Notes: generated from the sequence alone by a model not told the origin. DNA of 64,000 nucleotides from Doris montereyensis (GCA_037039925.1 JAXRKP010000001.1:122501-186500), one strand, 5' to 3'; numbered from the stretch's first letter, positions 46,005-59,945 are shown. Translations and numbers: made by a program.

Positions 46005-46135
46005 ATCTACCATGTCTACCATATCCAATGATACCATGGTAACAAAAGAGGAAACAGCAAAATAAAAGATAAGCGAAAGAATGAAACGAAAGACGTAGGA
46101 CTTAATTAAGCGCTACGCCCGCCAACTGCTCACTG
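46005..46135. repeat. dispersed repeat X, copy 3 (diverged)
   Basis: Contains CATGTCTACCATATCC, GAAACGAAAGACGTAGGACT and AGCGCTACGCCCGCCAACTG. This follows the order of copies 1 and 2 but is more diverged. Confidence 0.45.
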
Positions 46136-46369
46136 ATATTGAGGAAATAGATTCGTCGTGAAGGGCCATGCAGTAGAAACGACAACAGTGTAACCATGTG
46201 CCTTCTAACTAGTGATAGTTTAGTAGCATATTATTACATTATGAATTTGCCTAACTAAAATGTGAATTGTGAATGGATTGATTGGAGTGCTCCATCAATT
46301 GTGAAAGGATATATTTTAAACGGAATAATGTAAGATTTTGATTTGATTTTATCAATATCCACAACTAAG

Positions 46370-46505
46370 ATGATCTCGGGGTTTTGGTAGGATTTAAAAA
46401 TTTTGCCTGGACTGCCCTGTCAAGGGATCTTTAACGTGTACAGAGTATTTTAATCTGCGCACGAGACCTCCTTTTTATCGTCCGTTTCCGATGGGACTAG
46501 GCGCC
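46370..46505 (-). mobile_element. SINE family 2, tail fragment (inverted)
   Basis: The + strand reads GATCTCGGGGTTTTGGTAGG, GCCTGGACTGCCCTGTC, CACGAGACCTCCTTTTTATC and CCGATGGGACTAGGC. This is the reverse complement of the 3' part of the element at 47955. Confidence 0.75.
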
Positions 46506-47086
46506 GATAAACCTACCTGGAACACATGGGAATGGGGGGGGGAGTATAGTAGCTTTTACTTGAAGAAAGGAAAGGAAAGTTATTCTGTGCTACTTGTAAC
46601 CACCATCACATTGTCCATAGTATCTGGTCAGTTGTTTTTTAATTGTCCTTTCGGGGGTGATTACAATTTTTCTTTTTTTCAAATCGAAATTGAATTGAAT
46701 TACCAGTGCAGGTGTTTCATGAGTTCCTACTTGAAGCGAATTCCAGGGCAATGATGGCGAAGGGTGGTGTGTTACATAGTTTGAGTAGGGTATTTATTTG
46801 TTGGGTTTTGTTGTCGTTTTTTTGTAACTGTGCTTTGGACAAATTTACCTGGAAAACATACGTGGTCAATATACATGTAGATGTTAAATGAAACACTCAT
46901 GCTGATGTCATCTTGTCCATCAATGATTGATATGTTTTATTGATATATGGGAGTTACATGTATAAATTACAATGGTGTAACTGACCAATGTGTTGAAACA
47001 GACTAAAAGATATGAATAACTTAAATAAAATTGTGTCTTTGAATGCATACATAATATAATATACAATGACATACTAAGATAAATGT

Positions 47087-47395
47087 ACATACATACATAC
47101 ATACATACCTACATATGCATAGATACATACATACATATATACACACACATACATACATACATACATACATACACATGCATGCATACATATATACATACGC
47201 ACGTACATATATACAGATAGAATGTGAATGAGATGTGCAGATACATAGATAGATAGCGAGATAGATGGATAGATAGATAAATTGACAGATGAAAATATAG
47301 ATGTATAGCTAGCTAGCTAGATAGATAGATAGATAGACAGATAGATACATAGATACATAGATGGATGAATAGAAAGATAGATAGATAGATTGACA
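47087..47395. repeat. (ACAT)n / (GATA)n tetranucleotide region
   Basis: ACAT repeats from about 47087 to 47210, then degenerate GATA/GATG repeats to about 47395. Confidence 0.93.
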
Positions 47396-47954
47396 CACAA
47401 CAAAAAACGATGGATAGAAATGATATAGAAGTGGATAAAGTGTTATTTGAAAAAAAATCATCAAAACTTTAATGAAATGCCAATTATGTCTTTCCTTTTT
47501 CTTCTCCCCAATATGACTTCGTGGAGAGATGGCAAGACGGTGCGATACGCCGAGTTCCATATTGACATTGTATTGTTGAGGTGGTCGGTTGCCAACGCAG
47601 ACGACTACTTACAGCCGCCGTTCAATACTGGCACAAACTAAATGATTGAGACGGGAGTCTTTGAAAGGCTAGCTGGTCGACTGGATATACCGGTTTCTGG
47701 CTTGTCGTAATACAAGACCATGACATGACCCCTGTTGTATATGTATCTTACTTTCCAGGCGATTTTTTCTCAGTCCCAGACAAACGGTTCATGTACCAGG
47801 TTAATCAAATTCGATTTACCTCCTCTTACTCCCTCCTCCGCCCACACAATTCCAAGCCGCTGGTGTCAAGGCTATTTTAACACGTCGCAGCTACTTTCTG
47901 CTGATTGCTGTTGTAGTCGTTTAAGAGTTGGCATTCACGATCCACATCATTCCA

Positions 47955-48255
47955 TCGTGTTGTGTAGGGGACTCAGTAGTCGGAAGGCAAGGTGTCAGTC
48001 TCTCAACAAAAAGGCTGAGGGTTCAAGTCCCGTAAGGTTGACACATTTTCTCGAATATTTTCGAGTAAAAGACACCCCCACCCCTAATACAGGTCCCTAA
48101 TACAGGTAGATGAATCGACACCTAGCCCCATCGGGGATGGACGATTAAAAAAGGTCCGTGTGCGGATCACAACACTCTGTGCACGAGATCCTTGCTGTTT
48201 ACACGGCAGTCCGGGCCAGATTTGAAAAAAAATCCTACCAAAACTCCCGAGATCG
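47955..48255 (+). mobile_element. tRNA-derived SINE, family 2
   Basis: tRNA-like head TGTGTAGGGGACTCAGTAGT, then B-box GGGTTCAAGTCCC. The body carries CTAGCCCCATCGGGGATGGA and CACGAGATCCTTGCTG, then CAGTCCGGGCCAGATTT and CCTACCAAAACTCCCGAGAT. The tail is shared with the inverted fragment at 46370. Confidence 0.82.
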
Positions 48256-48443
48256 CCTTAATAGTGGATGTGAGTAAAATCAAATCACATCAAAACCATC
48301 GTTTTGTGACTTGTGACATAAGCCTTGCAATCAGAATTTGTTCTTCGAGCCTTCAGTCTTCTCACTGTGCTTTCTACTTCGTGTCTCCTTCATTTCACCT
48401 GTAATCGTTTTCAATCTTTTGGGTCTGATTAGTAATAGGCGGT

Positions 48444-49349
<906 letters not shown>

Positions 49350-49470
49350 TCATTGTAGCCTGTTTGTCAATCTGTGTCCCTCATTATCTGTCAAATTCAG
49401 TTCAATGTTTGTAACACCAGATTTTTCTTAGTAATAACTAATCATCACCATCGCTACGATCACTATCATC

Positions 49471-49478
49471 TCTCTCTG

Positions 49479-49527
<49 letters not shown>

Positions 49528-49530
49528 TTT
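49471..49530. repeat. (GTCT)n(CT)n microsatellite
   Basis: CT, then about seven GTCT units, then CT and a T-run. Confidence 0.95.
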
Positions 49531-49972
49531 TTTTTCTTGAGCGGAGTATGTTTTTGATATTACATTTTCCTGCTCTCAAATATTTTGTGAAAAGCACGAA
49601 GAAAAAAAATCTTGATATTGATTACTTTGTTATTGCCACAATGGGGGTATTGATAATATTATAGTATTGATTACGCGCACATAGCCATGAAGCCAATTGA
49701 ATGGCAACTGCATGAAATATTGAGAGAGCCTCTCTTATTAAGGATTCATAAATCAGCATTGAAGCACAAAGCCGGCTAAGACTACTAACGGCGTCAATTG
49801 GAAGATAATGTTGTTCACCGTACGTCGCCACCCTATAAAGCGTAGAATGCCATATAGACCAAACGTTATAATATTCATTATGCCTCATGATATTGCAGGC
49901 CGTGCACAATTTCTTTTAAAGCACTAAATTAACTTAGGATAAAAGACTCTTTCTTATTCTACGTGTGGTTTG

Positions 49973-49975
<3 letters not shown>
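49531..49975. other. unassigned spacer
   Basis: No gene recognised. The 95-codon frame on the - strand at 49622-49909 has no family resemblance. Confidence 0.4.
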
Positions 49976-50050
<75 letters not shown>

Positions 50051-50059
50051 CTCTCTCTC
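49976..50059. repeat. (CT)n microsatellite
   Basis: CT repeat with one TTCTC interruption. Confidence 0.96.
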
Positions 50060-50302
50060 GTTAGTCAAGAATCTCTTCATAAGGAAAGAGCTCACGCATC
50101 GTGGGAACATCGTACTTCGATCAGTGAGCCCAATCTATCACGCATGTCCCCGATTTTACAATACAAGCTCGTAAAGCTTCTATCTCCATCCAGTCGTTTC
50201 GAGCTGTCATCCACATCTCTTGAAGAAATACAATGGTTATTATTTCAGCCTGAGATATCAGGCAAAGCTATATTATGATTTGCTTCGCTCACAATGTTTT
50301 TC

Positions 50303-50303
<1 letters not shown>

Positions 50304-50379
<76 letters not shown>
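50304..50379. repeat. (CT)n microsatellite
   Basis: CT repeat with one TTCTC interruption near 50319, ending at CACACAG. Confidence 0.96.
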
Positions 50380-50383
<4 letters not shown>

Positions 50384-51159
50384 GTACATCATAACACACC
50401 AGTCTACCCATTGGAGCTAGCCTACAGTCATTGAACACGAACATATTTTAAAACCAATTCAAACTTGCCCGTTTCTAGTTCTTATTTTGAGACTAGAGAG
50501 AGAGAGACTTCATAACTTACTAGTCTCTGCCTAGGTAAGACTAGGGGCCATAACTAGCCGAATTAAATGCATGGCTTGAAGTTTAAAAAATAAAGAAACG
50601 GACAAATATCTGGACGTCCGTAATATAATATGATTCGAATCTTAGAAGTTCAGCTTGAGAATTACTCACGATCCACCAGGTCTATCATTGGCTCTGCCTC
50701 ACCTGCGACCATGGGCTGAATAAAATTAATGAAAATGGGGGGGGGGGGGGCTGGGGGAATGAAATGACGACGAGTAGGGGTCTGAAAGGTTGATCTTTAC
50801 AATCAAAATATTCCTTAATATTGAGGCAATGAAAGATTTCGTAAAATTGACAATTTCACGGTCCGTCCTCTGATTGTAACAGAGAGGAGAAGAGAAGGAA
50901 GAAGCATTGCATGACATTGTTCCTGATATTCTATCGAATGGCTGCATAGGTGATCAAACTGTGATAATTAATTTGTGGTGCTGACCTGAATGACAGACAG
51001 GTCAATGACACAAATGATTATAGACAGCTGGCTTTCTCCTGTGCTTGAATTCTTTGACAAATTTATAAAGTAGTTGCTTAACCTTGTGTCACTCTTTATG
51101 TAATATATGATGTACCTGGAATACTTTTAAATGAAGTGGGAGTTCAGTTCAATATAACA
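50380..51159. other. unassigned spacer
   Basis: Nothing recognised apart from a poly-G run at about 50738-50750. Confidence 0.4.
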
Positions 51160-51289
<130 letters not shown>

Positions 51290-51734
51290 CTTGTCACTCT
51301 GTGTAGTAAAAGTTGCAGACATTGCTATGTTCAAAAGACCAAGGTATAACGCTTATGTCCTTAAAGTGGGCGACGATAAGGTGGAAGATAATTTACGGGC
51401 ACTCGTCTTATCGAAGATAATAAAACAAAAGGAGTTCGAGTTCGACATCAAGCAATTCCATAAAGCCTATGATATACAGTGCCACTAAGAGAAGCCATAA
51501 TATTGTTCATGTTTTCATTACAGAAATGTCATTATTAAAACTGACGCTTAATTATTAAGGAAATACCAATGTTTTCCTGTCTTTGAATAGGATTTCTATT
51601 CACCTACGCCGACATTTTAACAGGGTTTTTTTTTTTAAGTCAGACTAGTTTCATGATATCGTTGTCGCTGGGGGAAGAATTATCGTGAGGATACATTTAC
51701 TATCCATCTCAGGCATCTTCTTTTTTTTTTTTTT

Positions 51735-53035
51735 TTTTGCAGAGTGATCCTACGCACAATTAAAACAGCTTGGAGAAAACCTCGCAAAAAGAACAAGTGG
51801 AATTTCGAAGCGGCCGATCTTTGCATTGACCAAAATTGCGTGATCCGCACGTCCACTGAACATCGCTTTACATTAACTTCATTGATTTTGAAAAGGCGCT
51901 TGACAATGTTCACTACGCTCACCACAAGTCTATATGGGAAATACTAAAATCCTATGGTTTCTCAACCAAAATAATTAAGATGCTCGCCGATATGTACTAG
52001 GATGAGAAACGCTGTGACAACAACCAACAGAGTGAATGGTTAAAGCAAAATCGAGAGTTCGACAAGGCTATGTAATTTCACATTTTCCTGTTCCTTGTGG
52101 TTATTTATTACCGTAGATAATGAACCAAACACTAAAGACAAACCTGGAGGCATTACATTGAACTGGACCGAAAGGTTGGAAGACGATGCCTTCACAGCAC
52201 TTTGCCCTGTTGGCAAATACGCATAAAGACATTCATGAACAGAGCAACCAATAGAAGTCAAAGGTTTCAACACTGTGATTGCAAGCGATGACATTGAAAG
52301 GGAAATCTTCACAAGATAGCCATGACCTCTCTAGCTGTTGAAGGAATGAAAAACGTGTGGAAATCACAAAGCTTATAAATACTCAAAACAAGCAAAACAA
52401 AAATTGAATAAGTCAAATGAAGTATCTGTTCTTTTATACGCTGCGGAAACATGGATGACCAATACGAAAATAGAAGGCAAGCTGAGAGGTGTAAAGATCA
52501 ATGTCTCTGAAGGAGAATGCACATCCAATGGGAACACAAGGTGTCAAATAAGGAACTTTGCGGACAAACATCGACACCATTGTCAAGAAAAATTCAGGAG
52601 AAGATAGAGATGTCTTGGATACGTCCATCGATTTGAAAAATCAAGCTTGAAAATAAATACATGGAAAAAGAAAGAAAGGAGACCATTTTGGAACATGGTG
52701 AATTATTGAAAAAGAAAACTGTTTAGCACATCTCTTTAATTGGTCCTCTTCTTTGGCGGTTCGGCCCAAATATTGCAAGCAAGATGGAGACTACTTGGTC
52801 ATATTTTAAGAAGAAACCCGAAATCCCAGCAAACAAGGCAATGACATGTTATTTCACAAACACCAACAATAAGACCAAAGGAAGACCCACAACGACTATT
52901 GTCACTAACATTAACAACGATCTTAAAAGAGTTCCGGGATTCACACTAAGATTAACATCATGGACCAACCTCGGAATAATACGAGATATTGCCTATACAG
53001 AACTGAATGGTTTACCTTCACCGCAGAGATAAGGA
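51735..53035 (+). mobile_element. degenerate LINE fragment (RT to C-terminus)
   Basis: Frames in order: KEQVEFRSGRS, CIDQNCVIR, INFIDFEKALDNVHYAHHKS, IWEILKSYGFSTKIIKMLAD (RT core, broken by a TAG), then LLYAAETWMTNTKIEGKLRG, then PANKAMTCYFTN, KGRPTTTIVTNINNDLKR and LGIIRDIAYTEL. This is the RT and C-terminal order of a craniofacial-development-protein-2-like LINE. It is broken throughout. Confidence 0.85.
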
Positions 53036-53089
53036 GAACAGCCGAGGCTGTAACGTCTGATGACATTGCTAGCGGACGGGCGCTGTCAA

Positions 53090-54560
53090 TTACGTCAAGT
53101 CTTCTTTGGTATTATTAACGGTTGACGATTTTGTTCTCGTTCCACCTAGTTTTCGTGCGATCTTGTAGAGTATTCTTGAGACTTCTTTTGCTGCTGCATC
53201 CTGGACTTCCGATGCTTTATCATCCATATATTTTCTCTTTTCTGTCCAAATAGATATCTTTACTGCTTTGCACTTTTCAGCACATTCATCAGATAAGTCC
53301 TCTTTCCTCCTAGTTTTGCTTGCTAACATCCTCTGTTTCAGTGTCTTCCTTTCATTGATAAGATCACACAACTTTGTTTAACCATGGATTCATGTATCTT
53401 TATTGGTATCCTGTCGCTTCACCACTTGTATTTATGAATAGTCCCTCAATCTACGAAGAATATATTCATCTATGTCTAGGTTATCGGCCCCTCTTTCCTT
53501 TGGTAGAGTATAGTGGATATCCCTTTGGGGAAAAGCTTTTTGCGTTTGCTGGTTTCTTAGTTTAGATGAGTTAAAACGTTTGAGACTTTTTCGTTCTCCA
53601 GTTCTTTAGTTTAAATTTCACTTTGTAGAGTACTAAGTAGTGGTCTGAGTCAACGTCATCTCCTCTGGTAAGTTTAACTTTTTGTTATAGAAGTTCTCCA
53701 TCTCTGATTTACCATGGCATTGCCAATCTGTTTCTTGCCATCTGGAGAGGTCCACGTACTTTTTGTATGTCTTTGTGTTGAAATAAAGATCTGCCAATCA
53801 CCAAACTATGTTATACGTAAAGATCTAGAAATATTTCTCCATTATAGTTCCTCTGACTTATTTCATGATGACCCATGCACCTTTCATAACTTGTGTTATC
53901 AGATTCTACTGTTGCGCTTAAGTCATCCGTTATGGTGAGGTGTCATGTTTTCATTTGTATCTTTTTGTTTTGATGAGACTGTAGCGTCCTTCTCAAGAAC
54001 CACATCTCGGTTGCTTGGATTCTCTCCTGCATCTGTTTTGTTTAGGGTCCATGTTCACATCCATATAAGAGGATGGACTCGATGTAACATTGAAGCACTC
54101 CTATTTTCCTCTTATGTATAGATAGATTTATATTTGTTAGAATGTGCTTCATTTTTAAAAACTGAATTTTTGTTTGATTTATTCTTGCCTTTGTCTCTGT
54201 ATTGCTCCTTCTACCTGAAGCTACGATGGTGTCTAGGTATCTAAAGCTGTCGATTTTCTTGAGTTCAAGGTCTTGTGTTTCAATTTTGCATGTTGGTCTT
54301 TGAGGTTTTTGGCTAATAACCATAATTTCTGTCTTTTTATGTTTAGTTTTAGTCCTTTCATCTTGCCTTCTTTCTTCACTAGGTCAATTAGATGTAGCTT
54401 GTTTTTTTCACTTTCTGCAGTTAGAACTATATCGGTAGCATATCTTATGCTGTTTATGATATGCCCTCTTATTGCAATGTGACCATGATAGGTAAATTCA
54501 TTTTGAGGGTTCGATGGGCCAATTATGTCATTCGGGGTATAACATCCTTCTTGCAACATA
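53090..54560 (-). mobile_element. two LINE fragments, RT end followed by endonuclease end/linker
   Basis: On the - strand, 54559-53940 gives INSIRYATDIVLTAESE (the catalytic Y-A-D-D is changed to Y-A-T-D), then SFRYLDTIVASGRRSNTETK, then CYIESILLYGCEH. After that, 53800-53600 gives the endonuclease end (TWTSPDGKKQ, MVNQRWR, DSDHYLV, with breaks). 53371-53090 gives the linker (LINERKTLKQRMLASKTRRK). RT before endonuclease is the wrong order for one element, so two insertions or a rearrangement are joined. Confidence 0.8.
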
Positions 54561-54980
54561 AATTACACACAAGTAAAAAATGGATTGATGAAAGCTTTGA
54601 ATGCGATGAAGGCCCATAATCACAACATGATAGTTCGCAAAATCGGAGGCTGTATTCAGAAATGGTGAATGGGTGGATGGTCAAGTTGAAGAAATCTGTC
54701 TTAAGCCATTTTTTCAAATTTATAGATGCGAACAAGACTAAAAGAAGACGGATAGAGAATGGCGACATGCAGGAGGTCTGTATGATTTATAGAGAACATC
54801 ATTATTGGTTCAGAAAAAAGACGGAGGAGGAGGAAGAGATGAAGAGGAGGAGAGGGGAAAGAAAAGGAGAAGAGGATGATCAGGAGGAAGTGGAGGAAGA
54901 CAAAGGAAAATAAAGAAAAGAGGATGAGAAATAGAAATTTCAACAGCAATAGCTACAGCAGCAGTAGTAATATAGTAACA
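54561..54980. other. GA-rich spacer
   Basis: Purine-rich from about 54820 (GAGGAGGA). The Glu/Arg/Lys open frames are low-complexity. Confidence 0.5.
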
Positions 54981-55008
54981 GCAGCAGTAGTAGTAGTAGT
55001 AGTAATAT

Positions 55009-55107
<99 letters not shown>

Positions 55108-55190
55108 AAATAGTACAGAGTAGAAGAAGAAGAAGAAGAAAAAGAAGAAAAAGAAGAAGAGCAAGAAGAACAAGAACAAGAACAAGAAAC
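54981..55190. repeat. (GTA)n then (GAA)n/(CAAGAA)n microsatellites
   Basis: About 40 GTA units (to 55107), then AGAAGAAGA and AAGAACAAG variants. The poly-Val and poly-Leu frames are artefacts. Confidence 0.96.
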
Positions 55191-57723
55191 AGAGGGGGAA
55201 AGTGGATGTGGAGGATAAGAGGAAGAAGGAGGAGATAAATAAAATATTTGGTGGAAAAGATCCAGTCATGTATTATGCTTCTGCCAAGGAGCTGTAAGTT
55301 ATTGATAGGTAATCACTCTAATAACCACAGACCAAGGAAACAAGCAGTAGACCTAGGGACACCTTAAGACAGATTAGGCACAGCTAAAACCTTGTTCAAC
55401 GGTAAAGCCATTATACATGTTCTAAACTCCTGGATTACTCTTGGATTATTGTTCCAGTGCTTTATGTGTATACCGTAGTTCTAATATGTTGACATACCCC
55501 CATCCCCCCCACACACACACACACTTCCCTACAGTGACTCGATAACAAAATATAATGAGAAAGAAAGATAGCACAAATTTAAGAGGTAAATATATTACTC
55601 TCTGAAGTAAGACATCTTTTATTTCCCCTTTCAAACTTGTACAATTGCACTTTAAACGAAAAGTTCATTTAAATGTAATTTGAAACGAATGAAGAAGAAG
55701 AAGAAGTGTGATAGGCCTAGATCTAGATATATAAGTGCATACGAAAGAAAGACAAAAAATTGGGGTAATTCTTGGAAAACGTGAAGATATCATGTTAATA
55801 AAATTCGTTTCCACAGAAAAGACAATCTAAGTGATTTATTTTTACATCTAGTCTAGCTTATAATTATAAACTCTCATTTAAAACGTTTCAACGCCCTAAC
55901 AGACGAGCTTTACGACGCCACGCTCTATCCACAAAATCTTGGTTCTCGTAATGACTTTAAATTGTTGATAAGATAAAAATCTAGTGATAGGTTTTATCAT
56001 CCTGATCATCATCATGCCTTCAAAAATCAAACTGTATAATTCATAAAATACATTACATTGCCTACCATGCTATAAAGATGTATCCTCTACACTAGATTCT
56101 ACATGTATAAAAGTAAAAGTAAAGTGTTTTTATGAAGTTGAGTGGTACATCACATTCATGTATTCTGCTTACATCCCCAGAAACTGAAATAATTGCACCT
56201 TTGAAAATAAAAGAGCACAAATAATATGATAGTCCACAATAGACCCTACATGATAAACTTTCCAAAAGGTTCTACTCACATGGTCAAAGAGCCGGTATCC
56301 ACAGGACTGAACGATATTGGTCTCATCCACACATAGGCGCCATGTTTTTGGTTCCCATAATAAACACTATTTAGGCTGTTCCAGTGAGCAGTGCCCCTCC
56401 CCATAAATATGAGAAGACGAAATTTTAAAAATTAACAATTTGTGCTTGAGTTTAATTTTTTACTTGAATAAATCAACACTTTCTACAATCATACAAACGC
56501 TCAACTATGTTGAACAATGTTAGGAATACGCTGCCAACAGTAAAGGGATATTTTCCTAGATTTATTTCAGTCATAAAATTTGGGAAGCAATCTCGCGAGA
56601 CGTTCAAATTCCCATAGCGACCGTTTGGCTTCATCATGGCGCCTCTCTTACTTTGAAAAGTGAAAATAGGACGTAGAAACAAGTTCTGCAATGTTAAGAC
56701 GCCTACAAAGAACACACTAAATGTGAATAAACTGATGTGGTAATGGTTGTTTTATTTCTCTCTTTATATGGCTGAGATCCCAAAGTAGAAAACAGAGTGT
56801 GAAGATTAAGTATATTATCGTGATTACGATTGGTTTGCTGATTCTTTCAAGGGTGATGTTATATGTACCGCGAAACCGGGATGTGCAAGTAAGCGCTGCC
56901 GTATATCGCGAACGAGCCTTTGCAGAAATAAGTGAAAAAAAGAAAAATACTGAAAGATGCTACTGATCGATTTAAAAAAAAAGATTTTATCACAATCCCT
57001 CATGGCTAACAGTTTCCCCATCCCAAACACTAATACCCCCCCCCCCCCCCCCTCACTCTTCCAATGTGGCACATGTAAATTAAATTTACCTCTGCGGGAC
57101 ATTGACACATGTTTCCATGTTTTGATATTGCGGTACATGTACCCACTTCATTTTTTCAATACTGTAGTAGTCCATGTCATTGTCCTTTTATAATATTTGC
57201 CTTTGTTAATTTATATTACTGTCATCCTATCCAGTATCCACTTCAACTAGATCTAATAGTAATTTTCTTTAAGGAAGACATTATTCCTATTCAGAATTGT
57301 GTTACTTTGATAAAGCTCAATAGTTAGCCTATGATATAATTATAATTGACAAGTTTAAGAAACCTGATTCATGAACGGATTAAAAAGGTAGAATTGCTTG
57401 GGATTTTTTTTAAACGTATTCATGTGACATGTAGTTGCCAAAAGAGACAGTTAGGCCTATGCCTATTGGAGTAATTCCCAAAGTTGGGTAGAGAATGACA
57501 AATGAAAATTCAAATTGTGGCCAAAAAGTAAAGAATAAGACCAGAAAGAGCCCATTTGTTTTTTGTCCTAATCACGTAATAATTATTGCAAGATCCAAAT
57601 CCCTATCACTACTATCTTCTTTACTCAAGCAACTGGGTATTGTGGCATAAAACTTATTTAGCATTTGTGGGGATGCTGTGAAGTTTTTGCAACATTTTTC
57701 TGATATCAATAACTGCGCCCTTA
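55191..57723. other. unassigned intergenic sequence
   Basis: No supported gene. Contains a CA run near 55512, the TCTCGCGAGA site listed separately and a poly-C run at about 57038-57051. Confidence 0.4.
56591..56600. promoter_or_regulatory. TCTCGCGAGA palindrome, candidate promoter element
   Basis: Perfect 10-bp palindrome identical to the CpG promoter motif bound by BANP in vertebrates. Nearby CpG-bearing sequence (ATAGCGACCGTTTGG, ATGGCGCC) stands out in an AT-rich region. It could mark the first, non-coding exon of the gene at 60100 (3.5 kb downstream on +), but no transcript evidence is available. Confidence 0.35.
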
Positions 57724-57861
57724 TTCTTTTCTTCTTTTTCTTCTTCTTCTTCTCTTCTTCTTCTTCTTCTTCTTCTTCTTCTTCTTCTTCTTCTTCTTCT
57801 TCTTCTTCTTCTTCTTCTTCTTCTTCTTCTTCTTCTTCTTCTTCTTCTTCTTCTTCTTCTT
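57724..57861. repeat. (CTT)n microsatellite
   Basis: About 45 CTT units. The poly-Arg and poly-Ser frames over it are artefacts. Confidence 0.97.
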
Positions 57862-58829
57862 CCTGTTTCAGACCACAACTTCAATATGAAGACTTGCATT
57901 ATAACCTGTTGTACATAATTGCTTGCTCCTATAAAATTCTTTGCAGTAAGGTTTTGAATATCTTGATGGTTTGACATGTGATAGATGGATAGTATCTAGA
58001 AGATCTTGCTGCATTCCATTACAGTATTACATACTTTTGTTTTAACTGGATACATCAATATGACATTAAAAATCAAAAAGTAAAAAAATACTATATACCA
58101 GCATATTATTCTTGTAAGATTAAGCATATTATAAGAAGAAAAAAAGCCAAAATCTTGGCATTTGATTTTTTAAAAGGGAATCTGACAACCCTGCCTTTGC
58201 TTTAGACCCAGATCTAATACTTGTCTAAATGGCAAGGGGATTGATGAGCCTTCAAAATTAAAATTACACAAAACTTAAACAGTATATCATTTAAACTCCT
58301 CCTTATGCTTTTAACGTGGTCTGCCTGGAAGCATATTTTGTTTACGTTATTGGACAATTTTTAATCACATTAGTTTTTGAGAACATTGATGACAAAAATA
58401 GGGCTTATTCACTTTGGATATAGATTATGTATGATCTAGGGCTGGGGTTCTTAAACTGAGGGGTTTGGAGGGTTCACAAGGTGGGCGATAGACTGGGAGG
58501 TAGACCTAAGCATTCATCGGACCTGGACTCGGCACGTCTCAGTTAGAACTCCAGTGCCAAACCCTGAATAGGCAACCCAAATGACAAAAAACGTCAATTC
58601 CTCACAAATCTAGGTCCCGACCAACTGGAGACACATACAATAGCCGAAATAAGAAACTATGGAGGGGAGGCAGATGAGAGACAGGCATGGGGAGGAATTG
58701 AAGGTGTTGTGTCACCAAGAGGTGAAGTAATGAAATGGTGATGACATAGGCGTAGGGCTTAAAATATAAGTCTTTTAAGAAAATTAAGATAGTCGGTGAG
58801 GCAAACTTTTGCCAATTTTTATGTGCTGA
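57862..58829. other. unassigned spacer
   Basis: No gene or repeat recognised. Confidence 0.4.
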
Positions 58830-59655
58830 AGTAGTGGAAGCATCTTTCGAAATCGCTCACATGACCGCTAGGGTGAAGAAACTTGGCACACACTTTATTT
58901 GATACAACATCTAAATTTGATCAGAACAGATTTTTGTTTTATTAGTAAGTTTTGTTTTTATGAATTTTTGAAAATAGCATATGAGAACAACCAAAAATAT
59001 ACAAAAATATTGTACAAAAAATTCCAGTTTTCCAAAACTATAATACATATAAAAAAAACTTCTGATAATTTCTTTGGTTTCCCCACTCATCATTCATACC
59101 AAATTTCATGAAGATACATTGAGAAATGAAAAAGGAGATAGGAAATAATGAACAAAAAAGAAGATTTTGAGAAAATCATATTTTTCTGTTATTTGAATAT
59201 ATTTTTCTCCCATAAACCTAAGAAAAGAGTAGGATAATACTTTAAAACATCATAAAACCTTTAGAGGCTCTCAACTACTTCTTATTGATGCTGTTTCAAG
59301 TGCACCAGCACCTTTTTTCTCATTTTGAGAGGGTGCCTTTTGATAATATTAATAGGTGCGTGGAATATGTGCCGTATTTTCTGGACGATGTAAGGCACTA
59401 TTCATAATAGATCCTCAAATAAGTTTTTGAATAGTGTTTATTGTGATGATCAAAATAAGTACCAACTTGCTGTACTTTAGATACTATTTCTGGGTTTTAT
59501 AGTATAATAGCTGTGTTGATAGATAGGCCTGTATTGTTTCTAAAACAAAATTATAAATTCAAAGAATCGATACTGAGCTTTATAAAATGGTATCATTATG
59601 ACGGGAATGAGCTGCTCTATCCGCTAGTATGATAGACTGGATTTGTCCCATTTTC
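58830..59655 (+). repeat. diverged direct repeat, left copy
   Basis: Shares ordered blocks with 62960-63810: TATGAATTTTTGAAAAT, GAGAAAATC, ATAATACTTT with GAGGCT, AGGTGCG, GTACCAACTTG/GTACTAACTTG, AATCGATACTGAGC, TGGTATCA and GAATGA/GAATGAACTGCTC. Non-coding. It lies upstream of the gene at 60100. Confidence 0.8.
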
Positions 59656-59945
59656 GGCAAAAATTAGTTACTAGCATTGTTTTTTTCTTTGCATTTACTT
59701 TCATTCCTCTTTTATTTAGTTCATTATTTTGTATGTTGATATAATGAAGGTCACTCTCTGATTTTGCAAACAGAGCTAAATCATCAGCAACAAAGCATTG
59801 ATAGATTTACTGGTTTGAGTTTCCACACACCTACATTTTTCTTCGTCTTTGATGATGCCTTTGCAACTGACTCTATAAATGGGATAAACAAAAGAGGACT
59901 TAGGATACAACCCTATCTTATTCCTATATCTATATCTTGTGTTGA
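59655..59945 (-). mobile_element. LINE RT fragment, copy D
   Basis: Aligns with 1970-2260 of copy B in the same orientation: GTTACTAGCATTGTTTT, then TTTATTTAGTTCATT, GAAGGTCACT, TTGATAGATTTACTGGTTTG and GATGCCTTTGCAACTGA. The antisense covers the region around the RT F-A-D-D box. Confidence 0.85.

Noticed and set aside
51291..51488. 65-codon frame after the (GTCT)n(CT)n array
   Set aside because: Looks fairly protein-like but matches no family I recognise and has no convincing splice sites. It may be part of the LINE that follows, but I could not show this.
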